DNA of 7,715 nt from Chloroflexota bacterium (lineage in GTDB: Bacteria > Chloroflexota > Anaerolineae > Promineifilales > Promineifilaceae): NCBI GenBank assembly GCA_020353135.1, contig CP070688.1, positions 3,501,568 through 3,509,282 of the forward strand. Direction: 5' to 3'. The notes beneath the pieces are model-generated. The model was not told where the DNA came from. It saw only the letters and a list, made by a program, of their open reading frames with translations, and did no database searches. The position numbers and the translations under genes are program-made. Of the stretch, positions 1 through 6,255 are shown piece by piece (the first letter of the stretch is position 1; each line of letters opens with the position of its first letter).

Positions 1-496
1 ACCGGCCGGCCACCGTTTCGCCCTTATGGACCAGCTTCTCAAAGCGTCTGCGCGACCTACGCAGACGCGGGGTTTCGTCCATGCGCTTGAAAGCCGGCGA
101 GAATAGCGCATCGGTCGTCCGCCCGAAGAAATTAGCCGCTGCCCGTCCTCGTCTGATCCAGCGGTCCTGAGCTTCGAAAAATAAGCCCAGCGCAGCGTAG
201 CGCAAGACGGTCGACGATGATTCAGATGGCCCCGATACCGCTCCTGGCACCCGGACGGCCGGAGCGCGGTTTCTCTGTTGGACGATGGTCCGCCTGGTCT
301 CATCCTCCCAGGAGCGCAAAAAGGCCAGCAATTCGTCGTAGCCGACCAATGCGCCACCGACCAGCAGTCGGGTTATTGAACGCAAATTGGCCGCGTCTTC
401 GTCGTCCAACTCCCACTGGCGGATGATCTGCTCCAATTGCTCATCTTGGGCCGCAGTGTCGCTTGCTATCTCGGCCGTCGCTGGTGTTTCGTCCAT
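1..496 (-). CDS. Uncharacterised protein, N-terminal 165 residues (gene continues past base 1)
   Basis: An open frame reads on the minus strand from the ATG at 496-494 to the window edge with no stop, giving 165 residues of a longer protein. I recognise no family. Residues 1-36 are acidic and rich in Glu, Asp, Ala and Gln. Residues 37-75 look helical, with a short hydrophobic run (LLVGGALVGY). A linker rich in Ser, Pro and Arg follows at about 76-95. Residues 98-165 are strongly basic, with aromatic residues (LFFEAQDRW, AANFF) and Arg clusters near 145-151. There is no signal peptide and no clear membrane helix. The start is supported by an AGGAG nine bases upstream, which overlaps the stop codon of the preceding gene. 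The 12-nt gap and this overlap imply co-expression and translational coupling with the 346-residue protein upstream, so the two probably work together. The reality of the gene is fairly secure; its function is unknown. Confidence 0.75.
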   Translation of the reverse strand, partial: MDETPATAEIASDTAAQDEQLEQIIRQWELDDEDAANLRSITRLLVGGALVGYDELLAFLRSWEDETRRTIVQQRNRAPAVRVPGAVSGPSESSSTVLRYAALGLFFEAQDRWIRRGRAAANFFGRTTDALFSPAFKRMDETPRLRRSRRRFEKLVHKGETVAGR

Positions 497-505
497 TGGA
501 TTACT

Positions 506-510
506 CTCCT
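506..510 (-). promoter_or_regulatory. Ribosome binding site embedded in the upstream stop codon
   Basis: On the minus strand the sequence TAGGAG contains both the TAG stop of the 346-residue gene (511-509) and an AGGAG Shine-Dalgarno nine bases before the ATG at 496. A ribosome terminating on the first gene covers the initiation site of the second, the usual arrangement for translational coupling. It also decides the start of the downstream gene. Confidence 0.7.
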
Positions 511-1549
511 AGCCGGTTGATGCCTCGTCCGCTGCTTCACTGGCTGATTCGTCGGGAATATCACCGTCTGCTGACGCCTCATTCATCGATTTATCGACTA
601 TATCTTCCCCAGTTGCCGATTCTTGGACATCGGGTTTCCCGGCCGCTGGCCTACCCAACAACATGTCTTGAGTCCAGGTTGATTTGTTTGGATCAAAATG
701 CTCGACGGCCGCGTCCATGAAGGGTTTCATATAGCGGCCAAGATAAGCGCCCGCTCCCTGGCTGTTCAACTCGTCCAGAGTGCGTTCATAGCTGGCCAAG
801 ATCTTCTCTCCGAACAGCTCCGCGCCCGTTTGACCGACGGCCATCGTCGTGCCAATCCCGGCCTTACCTAAAGTAGCGACGTCAATGGCCATGACGCCGC
901 CGACCTCTTCGACAGACAGGCCTTCGTCACCGGCCGTTTGTTCCATCTGCGACTGTATAGCTTCGAAGCGTGACAGCAGAGACTGGCTCGTGGAGAACAT
1001 GCGCCCATAACCGTCGGTCAGGTCGCCGGCCAGGTCCACCAGTTGTTCGCGGGTGAGCGGCGGGGTGTCCATAATTGTGGCGCTGGACGAGGAGGCTTGC
1101 TGAATGGCGTCCAGCAGGCCGACCACATCTTCCGGATCGCTTTCAGGGTCGATGACCCCATGCTGCTTGAGGTTGGTTGAGAGCCGGTCCAGAAATACCT
1201 TGCTGCCGGCGGCCGCATCTCCAGCCAGGGCGAATACCCACACTGGTGAGAAACGCATGGTCATCAGGCCGGCCATCTCGAGTACGTTGCCGGCCAGCTT
1301 GCGGCCGATGTAGCCGTCAATGATTCGCTCTTCTTCACTGGCGGCAAAGTATTCGACCTGGGCCACCCTGGCGATCATGAACTTCTGCAAATTGCCGACA
1401 ATGACCCGATAAGTCGTCGAATCCTTCACCACGTCGGGAAAGAGCGTCTCGGTGACCAGCAGACTGGTACCGCCAACCACGGCCGCCGCCGATCGCACCA
1501 ATCGTTCGGGCAAGGAAAACAGGTAGTCTTGTCTAAGCATCGACGTCAT
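509..1549 (-). CDS. Uncharacterised protein with hydrophobic helices and an acidic tail (346 aa)
   Basis: This is a complete frame of 346 residues that I cannot assign to a named family. Residues 13-38 begin with a LPERLVRS motif and run into a small-residue hydrophobic helix (AAAVVGGTSLLV). Residues 85-125 hold a second long hydrophobic or amphipathic stretch with SPVWVFALAGDAAAG. Residues 216-247 hold a third, Gly/Ala-rich stretch. Between them, residues 135-205 look polar and helical. Residues 301-346 form a disordered tail rich in Asp, Glu, Ser and Ala. The helices are not classic transmembrane spans, so peripheral membrane or hydrophobic-surface association is as likely as true insertion. 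The ATG at 1549 has GGAG five bases upstream; an alternative ATG at 1540 is worse placed. It is the first gene of a two-gene unit with the partial gene at 496. Coding status is secure because the frame is long and protein-like; function is unknown. Confidence 0.8.
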   Translation of the reverse strand: MTSMLRQDYLFSLPERLVRSAAAVVGGTSLLVTETLFPDVVKDSTTYRVIVGNLQKFMIARVAQVEYFAASEEERIIDGYIGRKLAGNVLEMAGLMTMRFSPVWVFALAGDAAAGSKVFLDRLSTNLKQHGVIDPESDPEDVVGLLDAIQQASSSSATIMDTPPLTREQLVDLAGDLTDGYGRMFSTSQSLLSRFEAIQSQMEQTAGDEGLSVEEVGGVMAIDVATLGKAGIGTTMAVGQTGAELFGEKILASYERTLDELNSQGAGAYLGRYMKPFMDAAVEHFDPNKSTWTQDMLLGRPAAGKPDVQESATGEDIVDKSMNEASADGDIPDESASEAADEASTG

Positions 1550-1560
1550 AGTTACTCCAA

Positions 1561-1603
1561 GATGATAGTCTAAGACGATAGCCTAAATAAGGTTTCAGCC
1601 TAA
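1561..1603 (-). repeat. Tandem 13-bp repeat in the 5' leader of the unknown operon
   Basis: Bases 1561-1573 (GATGATAGTCTAA) and 1574-1586 (GACGATAGCCTAA) are adjacent and match at 11 of 13 positions. A third, weaker unit ending AGCCTAA lies at 1591-1603 after a four-base spacer. The third unit also forms the inverted repeat AGCCT-A-AGGCT at 1597-1607. Read in the transcript direction, the motif UUAGGCU or UUAGACU recurs three times just before the GGAG ribosome binding site. This fits a protein-binding array on DNA or on the leader RNA, but no particular regulator is indicated. Confidence 0.6.
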
Positions 1604-1715
1604 GGCTACTGATCGGATAAAACCGTCGCCTGCCTGTTCGCGCACATACTGATCTACGAATTACTCAGGAATATAGTTTCAGGTCGCCGATTGATAGCCA
1701 TGCGGCTCACCCTCT

Positions 1716-1744
1716 ACTATAGGCGCTCCAAGTGGGTTTGACCA
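1716..1744 (-). promoter_or_regulatory. Candidate sigma-70-type promoter for the unknown two-gene operon
   Basis: On the minus strand a TATAGT (1721-1716, five of six matches to TATAAT) is preceded at 17 bases by TGGTCA (1744-1739, four of six to TTGACA). Transcription would begin near 1709, leaving a leader of about 160 nt before the ATG at 1549. The match is fair and rests on the E. coli-type consensus only. Confidence 0.3.
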
Positions 1745-1751
1745 GCCCATC

Positions 1752-1770
1752 GGGAAGAGGAGCCAGGGGG
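1752..1770 (-). repeat. Dispersed G/C-rich repeat, copy A
   Basis: GGGAAGAGGAGCCAGGGGG (plus strand) matches bases 2477-2495 at 17 of 19 positions in the same orientation. It lies about 75-93 bases downstream of the stop codon of the minus-strand gene at 1845. The low-complexity purine composition makes a chance match possible. The similar placement of both copies is the main reason to record it. Confidence 0.4.
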
Positions 1771-1844
1771 TAGAGGCGCTGATGAGCAATTCGCGTCACT
1801 TCCCCTCAGTTCCCCTTCGTACAAGGAAACTCCACCAGCGAACT

Positions 1845-2330
1845 CTACAGCTTATACCCGATCTGGCGCAGGAAGCCTTTGCGCCAGGCGATGTCTTCCT
1901 CGCCTTCCACGCCTTTTGGACTGAAGCCGTCGACCACACCCAGGATGCCCCGGCCTTGCTCGGTTTGGGCGACGATGACCTCGGTCGGATTGGCCGTGGC
2001 GCAATAGATGCGGCACACTTCGGGCACGCCTTGGATGGCCTTGAGAACGTTGATCGGAAAAAAACCATCGCCTAAAAAGACGATGAAGCTGTGCCCGGCG
2101 CCGATAGCCTGGGCGTTGCTCTTGGCCAGCTCGATCAGCGCCTCGTCGGTGCCCGTCAAGCGTACCAGGCACTTGGCCGACGCCTCACAGAAGGCCAGGC
2201 CAAACTTGATCCCGGGCACGGCCGAGACCATCGCCTCGTGAATGTCCTCGACGGTCTTGACGAAATGTGATTGGCCCAGGATGAGGTTCGTGGTTTCGGG
2301 CTTATCGATCCTGACAGTTGATAGTTCCAT
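1845..2330 (-). CDS. Adenosine-specific kinase family protein (COG1839, formerly DUF355)
   Basis: The 161-residue product matches, along its whole length, my memory of the small adenosine-specific kinase family (PF04008), known from archaea and thermophiles and about 160 residues long. Conserved stretches are visible in order: GQSHFVKTVEDI (19-30), PGIKFGLAFCEAS (39-51), FFPINVLKAI (90-99), CRIYCATANP (106-115) and EQGRGILGVVDGFSP (124-138). Family members bind adenosine or AMP and act in the cytoplasm; the reaction of this protein is inferred from the family name only. An upstream in-frame ATG at 2357 would add nine residues, but the ATG at 2330 has a strong GGGAGG seven bases before it and begins with the family's usual MEL-x-x-VRI, so I chose it. 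It is monocistronic by position, with 225 bases upstream holding a candidate promoter and dyad. Confidence 0.9.
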   Translation of the reverse strand: MELSTVRIDKPETTNLILGQSHFVKTVEDIHEAMVSAVPGIKFGLAFCEASAKCLVRLTGTDEALIELAKSNAQAIGAGHSFIVFLGDGFFPINVLKAIQGVPEVCRIYCATANPTEVIVAQTEQGRGILGVVDGFSPKGVEGEEDIAWRKGFLRQIGYKL

Positions 2331-2390
2331 GCGGTTGCCTCCCAGAAACTGACGCATTTAGGCGAGAGTCACAAGAAAATCACTTGTCTC

Positions 2391-2396
2391 ATTATG
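2391..2396 (-). promoter_or_regulatory. Candidate -10 element of the adenosine-kinase-like gene
   Basis: CATAAT on the minus strand matches TATAAT at five of six positions. The region 17 bases upstream is a poor -35, so a regulator may assist. Transcription would start near 2384, giving a leader of roughly 54 nt. Confidence 0.35.
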
Positions 2397-2409
2397 CCCA
2401 AATTCGGGC
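2396..2409. promoter_or_regulatory. Dyad abutting the -10 element (possible operator)
   Basis: GCCC-AAATTC-GGGC is symmetric at 12 of 14 positions, and the AATT core is itself palindromic. It occupies the spacer side of the candidate -10 at 2391-2396, overlapping it by one base, which is where a repressor could block polymerase. No specific regulator family is recognisable from the sequence. Confidence 0.35.
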
Positions 2410-2476
2410 CGGCAAGCCAGTGCTGGCGGGGAAATGGCAAGTCAATCGACGATCCTGACTTTAGGAAAAACCGTTG

Positions 2477-2495
2477 GGGAAGAGGGGCCAGGGGC
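2477..2495 (-). repeat. Dispersed G/C-rich repeat, copy B
   Basis: GGGAAGAGGGGCCAGGGGC (plus strand) is the partner of bases 1752-1770. It lies about 61-79 bases downstream of the stop codon of the minus-strand membrane-protein gene, matching the distance seen for copy A from its own upstream gene. Confidence 0.4.
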
Positions 2496-2555
2496 AGGCT
2501 AAGGCACGAGCGTCGGCCCCGGTAGCGGGGATAGAAATGCAGTCCGACGACCGGC

Positions 2556-3089
2556 TTAGGATGAAGCACCGGCCGGGCCGAAGAGGTAGCCGCTGGCCAC
2601 GCCAAAAGCGCCGATGAACAGAACCCGGGTGAGCCAGACCAGAAAGGCCACGACGATAGGCAGGGTGTCTAACAGCGCCAGCGAGCTACCGCCCTGAGCC
2701 AACAGCATGACCGTGGTCGCCCACCAGGCGGTGAAGGCATTCATCGTCGCTCCCAATAGCCAGGCGCCCATCCAATACCAGGCCTCGGCCGAATTGCTCC
2801 CTTCGTGTCTTACCGCAAAAAAGCGCAGCAAACTGGCGAAGTCGATGGCGCAAAAGGCGATGGCCAGGATCGTAGCCCAGCGTATGCTGACGAAGCTGAT
2901 GTCGCCTAATAGGCTGGCCAACGCGTAACGGGTGGTGCTGAAGTTGAAGATCTCAAATGCCACCAGGGCCACGGCTAAAAGCATCCCGACGTCGAGCAAA
3001 ATCGCCGCGATACGCCGAAAATCAATGGTTATTGCCCGGCTGTAGGGGTAATGGTAAGGTAAATATGCCTCGCTCGCATTGCCATACAT
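2556..3089 (-). CDS. Four-helix integral membrane protein of unknown function (177 aa)
   Basis: The 177-residue product has a short polar, Tyr-rich N-terminus (1-20) and four predicted membrane segments at about 27-50, 70-92, 106-131 and 142-170. An acidic residue lies inside helix 2 (Asp83), and helix 3 is rich in Trp and Met (the EAWYWMGAWLLGATMNAFTAWW region). The loop at 93-104 is polar and charged. There is no signal peptide and no motif pointing to a transporter or enzyme. The ATG at 3089 has a strong AGGAGAGG six bases upstream. Its own promoter and a striking dyad lie in the 113-base gap before it, so it is probably transcribed separately from the galT pair. I do not recognise a family; presence of a membrane protein is well supported. 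Confidence 0.8.
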   Translation of the reverse strand: MYGNASEAYLPYHYPYSRAITIDFRRIAAILLDVGMLLAVALVAFEIFNFSTTRYALASLLGDISFVSIRWATILAIAFCAIDFASLLRFFAVRHEGSNSAEAWYWMGAWLLGATMNAFTAWWATTVMLLAQGGSSLALLDTLPIVVAFLVWLTRVLFIGAFGVASGYLFGPAGASS

Positions 3090-3145
3090 GGATTGCCTCT
3101 CCTATTTGCTCGTGGGAACGTGCCCGTCAACTGTCAGGAGCAGCA

Positions 3146-3174
3146 AGTGTAACCCAATATGCCAAATAGAACAA
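3146..3174 (-). promoter_or_regulatory. Candidate promoter of the four-helix membrane protein
   Basis: On the minus strand TTGTTC (3174-3169) and TACACT (3151-3146) are separated by exactly 17 bases, matching the sigma-70 consensus at three and four of six positions. The transcript would start near 3139, about 50 bases before the ATG at 3089. The -35 lies inside the dyad at 3167-3182. Confidence 0.35.
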
Positions 3175-3182
3175 CTGTTCTA
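3167..3182. promoter_or_regulatory. Near-perfect 16-bp dyad of GAAC-N4-GTTC type (possible operator)
   Basis: TAGAACA-AC-TGTTCTA has two seven-base arms that are exact reverse complements around a two-base centre. The core GAAC-N4-GTTC is the form of the Gram-positive-type LexA (DinR) box, though the flanking bases and the inner four do not fit that consensus fully. It covers the candidate -35 of the membrane-protein gene. It lies 20 bases or more after the stop of the deacylase gene and lacks a following T-run, so a terminator is less likely. Confidence 0.5.
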
Positions 3183-3202
3183 ATACATAGATTTCGATGA
3201 CT

Positions 3203-3684
3203 TCAGCTTGATTTACCGAACCGACCAACTTCGGCCCCGCCCAAGGCTGTAATTAGGTCCCCTGACTTCATGATTATCGCCGTGCCCCGCACGCCCGAAC
3301 CGAGGGAGAGCGCTTCCTGCTCGAGCACGCTCGCGTCGATCAGGACCCGCATCGGCGCCGGCAAGCCGAAGGGGGCCACGGCGCCAAGCTCATAACCGGT
3401 CACCTGCAAGATCTCCTCTCGGCTGGCGGTGGTCAGGCGCGAGCGGCCGAGGTAGGTGCGCAAGGCGCTCCAGGAGATCAGATCTGGCCCGGCCATGAGC
3501 ACCATCACGTATTCGCCTTTGGACAGACGGAAGACGATGCTGCGCACGACTTGCTCCGGCCGCTGGTTTCGCTCTTCGGCCGCCTGTTCCAGGGAGGTAA
3601 CCGGGCCGGGGTGACGAAAAACCTGGTGGGCGACGCCAAGTTGATCGAGGGCCAGGCTAACAGGCGGGCTTTCCATCTCGTTCA

Positions 3685-3685
<1 letters not shown>
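3203..3685 (-). CDS. YbaK/ProX-type aminoacyl-tRNA deacylase domain protein
   Basis: The 160-residue product is a single-domain member of the YbaK/EbsC (tRNA-editing) family, whose characterised members hydrolyse mischarged aminoacyl-tRNA in the cytoplasm. Visible family features are the early [15 protein letters not shown] region (22-36), QVVRSIVFR (45-53), the helix ending in [10 protein letters not shown] (79-88), the [13 protein letters not shown] motif (97-109) and a C-terminal [11 protein letters not shown] strand (129-139). At the position where characterised YbaK proteins have a key lysine (the QVxKTL motif), this one has Arg48. The substrate therefore cannot be inferred. The frame is open 56 codons further upstream, but that part lies inside galT; the ATG at 3685 overlaps the galT stop as TGATG and has GGAG nine bases upstream. 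The pair is almost certainly one transcript. Confidence 0.87.
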
Positions 3686-4788
<1,103 letters not shown>

Positions 4789-4807
4789 TCAAGGGCAAAG
4801 GTCAATG

Positions 4808-4835
4808 AATATCGCAGAAGAGACCGCTTTGTCAA
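4808..4835 (-). promoter_or_regulatory. Candidate galT promoter
   Basis: An exact TTGACA lies on the minus strand at 4835-4830. It is followed after 16 bases by GATATT (4813-4808, four of six) or after 18 bases by TATTCA (4811-4806, three of six). Transcription would begin near 4799-4801, about 60 nt before the chosen ATG. The -35 is convincing; the -10 is only fair. Confidence 0.4.
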
Positions 4836-4945
4836 GGTTCAGAAGATGGCTAATGCGACCGGATTATCTCTTTTCAGGGAAGGTTCGCTTTTTGCCGAGT
4901 CTGTCAACCGCCACCACAAAACTTTGTCTGATTGCCCGATCGCTT

Positions 4946-4973
4946 TGGGACTCTGTCCCATGACAGCGGGACA
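4946..4973. repeat. Cluster of three overlapping inverted repeats
   Basis: Three exact dyads share bases: TGGGAC-TCT-GTCCCA (4946-4960), CTGTC-CCAT-GACAG (4953-4966) and TGTCCC-N8-GGGACA (4954-4973). The central GTCCC can pair with GGGAC on either side, so as RNA the hairpins are mutually exclusive; as DNA they are repeated half-sites (GGGAC, GTCCC, GGGAC). The cluster lies about 90 bases before the ATG at 5063, in the right place to regulate the plus-strand genes. No T-run follows, so a terminator is unlikely. Confidence 0.5.
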
Positions 4974-5062
4974 TCAAGGATCGTAAGGTATGGTCAACTC
5001 GGTATTTTGCGAGCCGATACTTCCATCTGACAACAATAACGAACTACCAGAGGAGGTTACCC

Positions 5063-5668
5063 ATGGATATTAGAAGAGCACAGATTGATACGGCCTTCTG
5101 GGGCCGGTGGACAGTGGCCAGCGCTTTAGGCTTCACCATAGGTGGCATGTTGTCGCTGCCCATCGCCTATACCCTGGGCGAGCTCGTGCTGGAAGCCACC
5201 AGCGAGACTGCCGGGTTCGCCGTCACCGGAGCGCTCTTTGGCATCTTTTTAGGCGGTGGGCTTGGCGCGGGGCAGCAGATCGTTTTGAAGTCGAAGGCGG
5301 GTTGGGGCGGAAAATGGGCCCTGGTCAGCGCCGCGGCCACCGCCGTCGTGTGGGCCATCGCCTTTCCAGCGTTGTTGGCTGCCGGCGAAACGGCCAGCTC
5401 GCCGACCGGCGTAACGATCGCCATCTTATTTGGCCTCACCCTAGGAATCGGCCAATGGTTGGTGCTCCGGAACTTCATAACCCGGGCCGCCCGCTGGGTA
5501 CTGATCGTCACAGCTAGCCTGGCATTAGCCTTTGTGGCTGCCTTTGCTCTGGATGGAGAGGGGCGGGAACTGCTTTCAATGGGCGTCGCGGGTTTACTGT
5601 CAGGCGCCTTAACCGGACTGGGTATGGCCTGGCTGCTGAGAGATCCCGCCCCCGTATCGGCCAGCTGA
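5063..5668 (+). CDS. Integral membrane protein with ~60-residue internal repeats (201 aa)
   Basis: The 201-residue product is mostly hydrophobic, with about six predicted membrane segments near 17-36, 52-75, 85-106, 116-135, 144-163 and 173-192. Its body is a repeated module of form G-x-LFG-x-x-LG-x-G-Q-x-x-VL(K/R) followed by a basic link and (K/R)W-x-L plus a hydrophobic helix. Full units are at about 52-104 and 115-162, with Gln71/Gln131 and Trp85/Trp145 exactly 60 apart. The N-terminus (FWGRWTVASALGF) carries only the second half of a unit, and the C-terminus (GLLSGALTGLGMAWLLR) only the first half. There is no signal peptide, catalytic motif or known family that I can name. The start is firm, with AGGAGG six bases before the ATG. 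It heads three co-directional genes, followed 33 bases later by another membrane protein. Confidence 0.83.
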   Translation: MDIRRAQIDTAFWGRWTVASALGFTIGGMLSLPIAYTLGELVLEATSETAGFAVTGALFGIFLGGGLGAGQQIVLKSKAGWGGKWALVSAAATAVVWAIAFPALLAAGETASSPTGVTIAILFGLTLGIGQWLVLRNFITRAARWVLIVTASLALAFVAAFALDGEGRELLSMGVAGLLSGALTGLGMAWLLRDPAPVSAS

Positions 5669-5701
5669 TCGTCTGACGGTTTACCCACTGGAGGAAACAG
5701 A

Positions 5702-6211
5702 ATGGGACTATCTGGATCGACAAAACCTGACGAGACGCTTTCAGGTCTGCATCCAGCGACCCGCGGCGATGAAAGCCCGGCCGTAAATAGGCTCTGGTGG
5801 ACTGTACCAATCGCCGTGGCCGGGGCTACCATCGCCAACGTCATCTTCTACTTCATCCTGACCCGCTGGCTTGGCGAGCCGCTGCTCATGATCGAGCAGT
5901 TCCCACCGCCAGAGATGGTTCCCATGCCCGTTGGCGAAGTGATTCTCGTCAGCATCATCTGGGCGCTGGCCGCATCGCTCGTTTACGTCTTTCTAAGTGA
6001 GATGACGGCCTGGCCGGACCGGAATTTCATCATCATCTCGGCCGTCGTTCTCCTGGCTTCGTTAGCGCTGCCGTTCAAGGCGCCCACGCCGCCGGTGGCC
6101 ATGTCGGCCAAGCTCAGCTTGGCCGCTATGCATCTCATAGGAGCGGTAGTCGTGGTCGGCTCATTGGTCGGCCTGAATAGCAAACGTCCCCGATCGGGGA
6201 GGATTGACTAG
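5702..6211 (+). CDS. Four-helix membrane protein, DUF6069-like
   Basis: The 169-residue product has a polar N-terminus of about 30 residues and four predicted membrane segments at about 33-53, 78-98, 108-124 and 137-157, with a basic C-terminal tail (KRPRSGR). The layout, the ALPFKAPTP loop before helix 4 and the KLSLAAMHLIGAVVVV helix resemble the DUF6069 family of small membrane proteins as I remember it. That family has no known function, and the assignment is tentative. GGAGG seven bases before the ATG supports the start. The gene follows the repeat-containing membrane protein by 33 bases and precedes the sensor gene by 44 bases, so shared transcription is likely for the first two and possible for the third. 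Confidence 0.82.
   Translation: MGLSGSTKPDETLSGLHPATRGDESPAVNRLWWTVPIAVAGATIANVIFYFILTRWLGEPLLMIEQFPPPEMVPMPVGEVILVSIIWALAASLVYVFLSEMTAWPDRNFIIISAVVLLASLALPFKAPTPPVAMSAKLSLAAMHLIGAVVVVGSLVGLNSKRPRSGRID
6187..6200. repeat. Perfect 14-bp palindrome at the end of the DUF6069-like gene
   Basis: TCCCCGATCGGGGA is fully self-complementary and could fold as a five-base GC-rich stem with a GATC loop in RNA. It lies within the last codons of the gene, nine bases before its stop codon and just upstream of the candidate promoter of the sensor gene. No T-run follows, so it is not a classic terminator. A shorter palindrome, AGCGCGCT, follows at 6210-6217. Confidence 0.5.
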
Positions 6212-6217
6212 CGCGCT

Positions 6218-6247
6218 TTGGTCATTAATCGTCGCTTGCCCTAGAAT
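6218..6247 (+). promoter_or_regulatory. Candidate promoter giving a leaderless sensor mRNA
   Basis: TAGAAT (6242-6247) matches TATAAT at five of six positions and ends eight bases before the ATG at 6256. TTGGTC (6218-6223, three of six) lies 18 bases upstream. A start seven to nine bases after the -10 would fall on or next to the initiation codon. This fits the absence of any Shine-Dalgarno sequence before that ATG. Confidence 0.45.
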
Positions 6248-6255
6248 AATCATCT

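Larger units (their letters stand above)
1550..1844. other. Intergenic region between the adenosine-kinase-like gene and the unknown pair
   Basis: About 295 bases with no supported gene; short frames here lack ribosome binding sites and protein-like composition. It holds, in minus-strand order, one copy of a G-rich dispersed repeat (1770-1752), a candidate promoter (1744-1716), a leader of about 160 nt, and a small tandem repeat (1603-1561) just before the ribosome binding site of the 346-residue gene. It is more AT-rich near 1561-1680 than the coding neighbours. I see no convincing terminator for the adenosine-kinase-like gene. Confidence 0.6.
2331..2555. other. Intergenic region upstream of the adenosine-kinase-like gene
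   Basis: Holds the candidate promoter and dyad for the adenosine-kinase-like gene, a small inverted repeat (ACAAG at 2371-2375 and CTTGT at 2383-2387) at the probable transcript start, and copy B of the dispersed repeat at 2477-2495. A 78-codon minus-strand frame (2605-2369) crosses this region, but it overlaps the end of the neighbouring membrane-protein gene and looks non-coding. No terminator is evident. Confidence 0.55.

Noticed and set aside
67..496. The string encoding MDETP occurs at the start of the partial gene and again at residue 139
   Set aside because: A 14-base near match with no further similarity; I see no ribosome binding site for an internal start and no sign of duplication.
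217..720. Plus-strand open frames opposite the unknown pair
   Set aside because: They lie antisense to long protein-like frames, have no ribosome binding sites and have Arg/Pro/Ser-rich shadow composition.
1609..2072. A 22-base near match between the leader at 1610-1631 and codons in the adenosine-kinase-like gene at 2051-2072
   Set aside because: About 20 of 22 bases match with one gap, but the similarity does not extend on either side, so a duplicated gene fragment is not supported; chance is plausible in a window of this size.
2369..2605. A 78-codon minus-strand frame between the membrane-protein and adenosine-kinase-like genes
   Set aside because: It overlaps the end of the well-supported gene at 2556, crosses the dyad and repeat, and has Pro/Arg-rich composition typical of a chance frame.
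3167..3202. The 16-bp dyad as a terminator of the galT-deacylase transcript
   Set aside because: The stem is AT-rich and short and no T-run follows on the minus strand; an operator over the next promoter fits better.
4805..4963. A 52-codon plus-strand frame in the divergent intergenic region
   Set aside because: Only a weak AAAGG before the ATG, no recognisable product, and it overlaps the candidate galT promoter and the hairpin cluster; more likely non-coding.
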